Assembly: GCA_947259425.1 (NCBI GenBank)
Contig: CAMYMO010000471.1
Location: forward strand, 1-6,213
Origin: an uncultured Ectothiorhodospiraceae bacterium
Lineage (GTDB): Bacteria; Pseudomonadota; Gammaproteobacteria; UBA6429; Thiohalophilaceae
Length of the DNA stretch: 6,213 nucleotides
Reading direction: 5' to 3'
The first letter of the stretch is position 1. The number at the start of each line of letters is the position of its first letter. The position numbers were made by a program, and so were the translations under genes. Below the pieces are notes generated by a model. That model was given only the letters and a program-made list of their open reading frames with translations, was not told the origin of the DNA and did no database searches. Below are positions 6,039 to 6,213 of this stretch, piece by piece.

Positions 6039-6213
6039 ATGTTGGAAACCGGACTAATTCAGACTCGCCTGAAAGACATGCAATCCCGCAGCACCACCCT
6101 TCGGGGGTATCTTTGACTATGAGACAAAACAAGAACGTCTCGATGAAGTGGTGCGCGAGTTAGAAAATCCTGCCATCTGGGAAACCCCAGAGCGTGCCCA
6201 GGAATTAGGCCGC
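6039..6213 (+). CDS. prfB: Peptide chain release factor 2, N-terminal part with programmed +1 frameshift (3' end outside window)
   Basis: Class I release factor that recognises UGA and UAA stop codons and triggers peptide release on the ribosome. Frame 0 runs from ATG 6039 for 25 codons, ending STTLRGYL, and meets TGA at 6114-6116 as codon 26, the same codon position as in E. coli prfB. Skipping T6114 and reading GAC at 6115 continues as DYETKQERLDEVV...WETPERAQELGR to the window edge, clearly RF2-like (E. coli continues DYDAKKERLEEV). Only 58 of about 365 residues are visible, so the GGQ and SPF motifs lie outside. No upstream in-frame start codon exists back to a TAG at 5997. The Shine-Dalgarno is weak. 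The apparent premature stop is regulatory, not a pseudogene. In related bacteria lysS often follows; that cannot be seen here. Confidence 0.95.
6103..6117 (+). promoter_or_regulatory. prfB programmed +1 frameshift site (autoregulatory recoding signal)
   Basis: The slippery element CTT TGA C (6111-6117) is preceded, after the usual 3-base TAT spacer, by the internal Shine-Dalgarno-like GGGGG (6103-6107) followed by T. In E. coli low RF2 leaves UGA unread long enough for the peptidyl-tRNA on CUU to slip to UUU, giving full-length RF2. All core parts are present here. The E. coli stimulator is AGGGGGT; here it is CGGGGGT, so one pair to the 16S anti-Shine-Dalgarno is lost. Confidence 0.95.

Noticed and set aside
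6039..6116. prfB as a pseudogene broken by a premature TGA
   Set aside because: The stop lies precisely in the conserved CTT TGA C recoding site with an upstream G-rich stimulator and RF2 sequence continues in +1 frame.
5896..6132. Minus-strand 78-codon frame covering the recJ-prfB gap
   Set aside because: It overlaps the recJ end, the prfB promoter and the frameshift site; its openness is explained by those elements and its sequence resembles no protein I know.

Overview
The window is a compact stretch of bacterial chromosome with every gene on the + strand. Gene content and protein sequences point to a gammaproteobacterium, probably an environmental or methylotroph/sulfur-oxidiser-type lineage with mid-40s GC. 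This is a guess: the evidence is strong AlaC and RecJ resemblance to gammaproteobacterial proteins, an RpfE-family gene beside recJ and prfB as in the Xanthomonas rpf region, and a monofunctional homoserine dehydrogenase instead of the enteric ThrA fusion. There is no sign of phage, insertion sequences, CRISPR, tRNA or rRNA.

Layout: (1) 1-693, the C-terminal part of an AlaC-type alanine aminotransferase, cut by the window edge. (2) 708-2024, hom, homoserine dehydrogenase with a C-terminal ACT domain. (3) 2025-2094, a 70-bp spacer with a perfect 14-bp palindrome. (4) 2095-3180, thrC, threonine synthase. (5) 3182-4225, an RpfE-like protein of unknown biochemical function, one base after thrC. 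(6) 4209-5948, recJ, single-strand exonuclease, overlapping the previous gene by 17 bp. (7) 5949-6038, a spacer with a likely extended -10 promoter. (8) 6039-6213, the start of prfB (release factor 2), including its programmed +1 frameshift site; the gene runs off the right edge.

How they work together: hom and thrC supply two of the three steps from aspartate semialdehyde to threonine (homoserine kinase is not in the window). AlaC links pyruvate/alanine and glutamate nitrogen and sits in the same tight run. The spacing (14 bp, 70 bp, 1 bp, -17 bp) suggests one transcription unit from alaC to recJ, possibly with extra control at the hom-thrC gap. prfB probably has its own promoter and is autoregulated by frameshifting. 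Most of the window is ordinary housekeeping DNA. The points worth a second look are the uncharacterised RpfE-like protein, the variant prfB recoding site and the hom-thrC palindrome.
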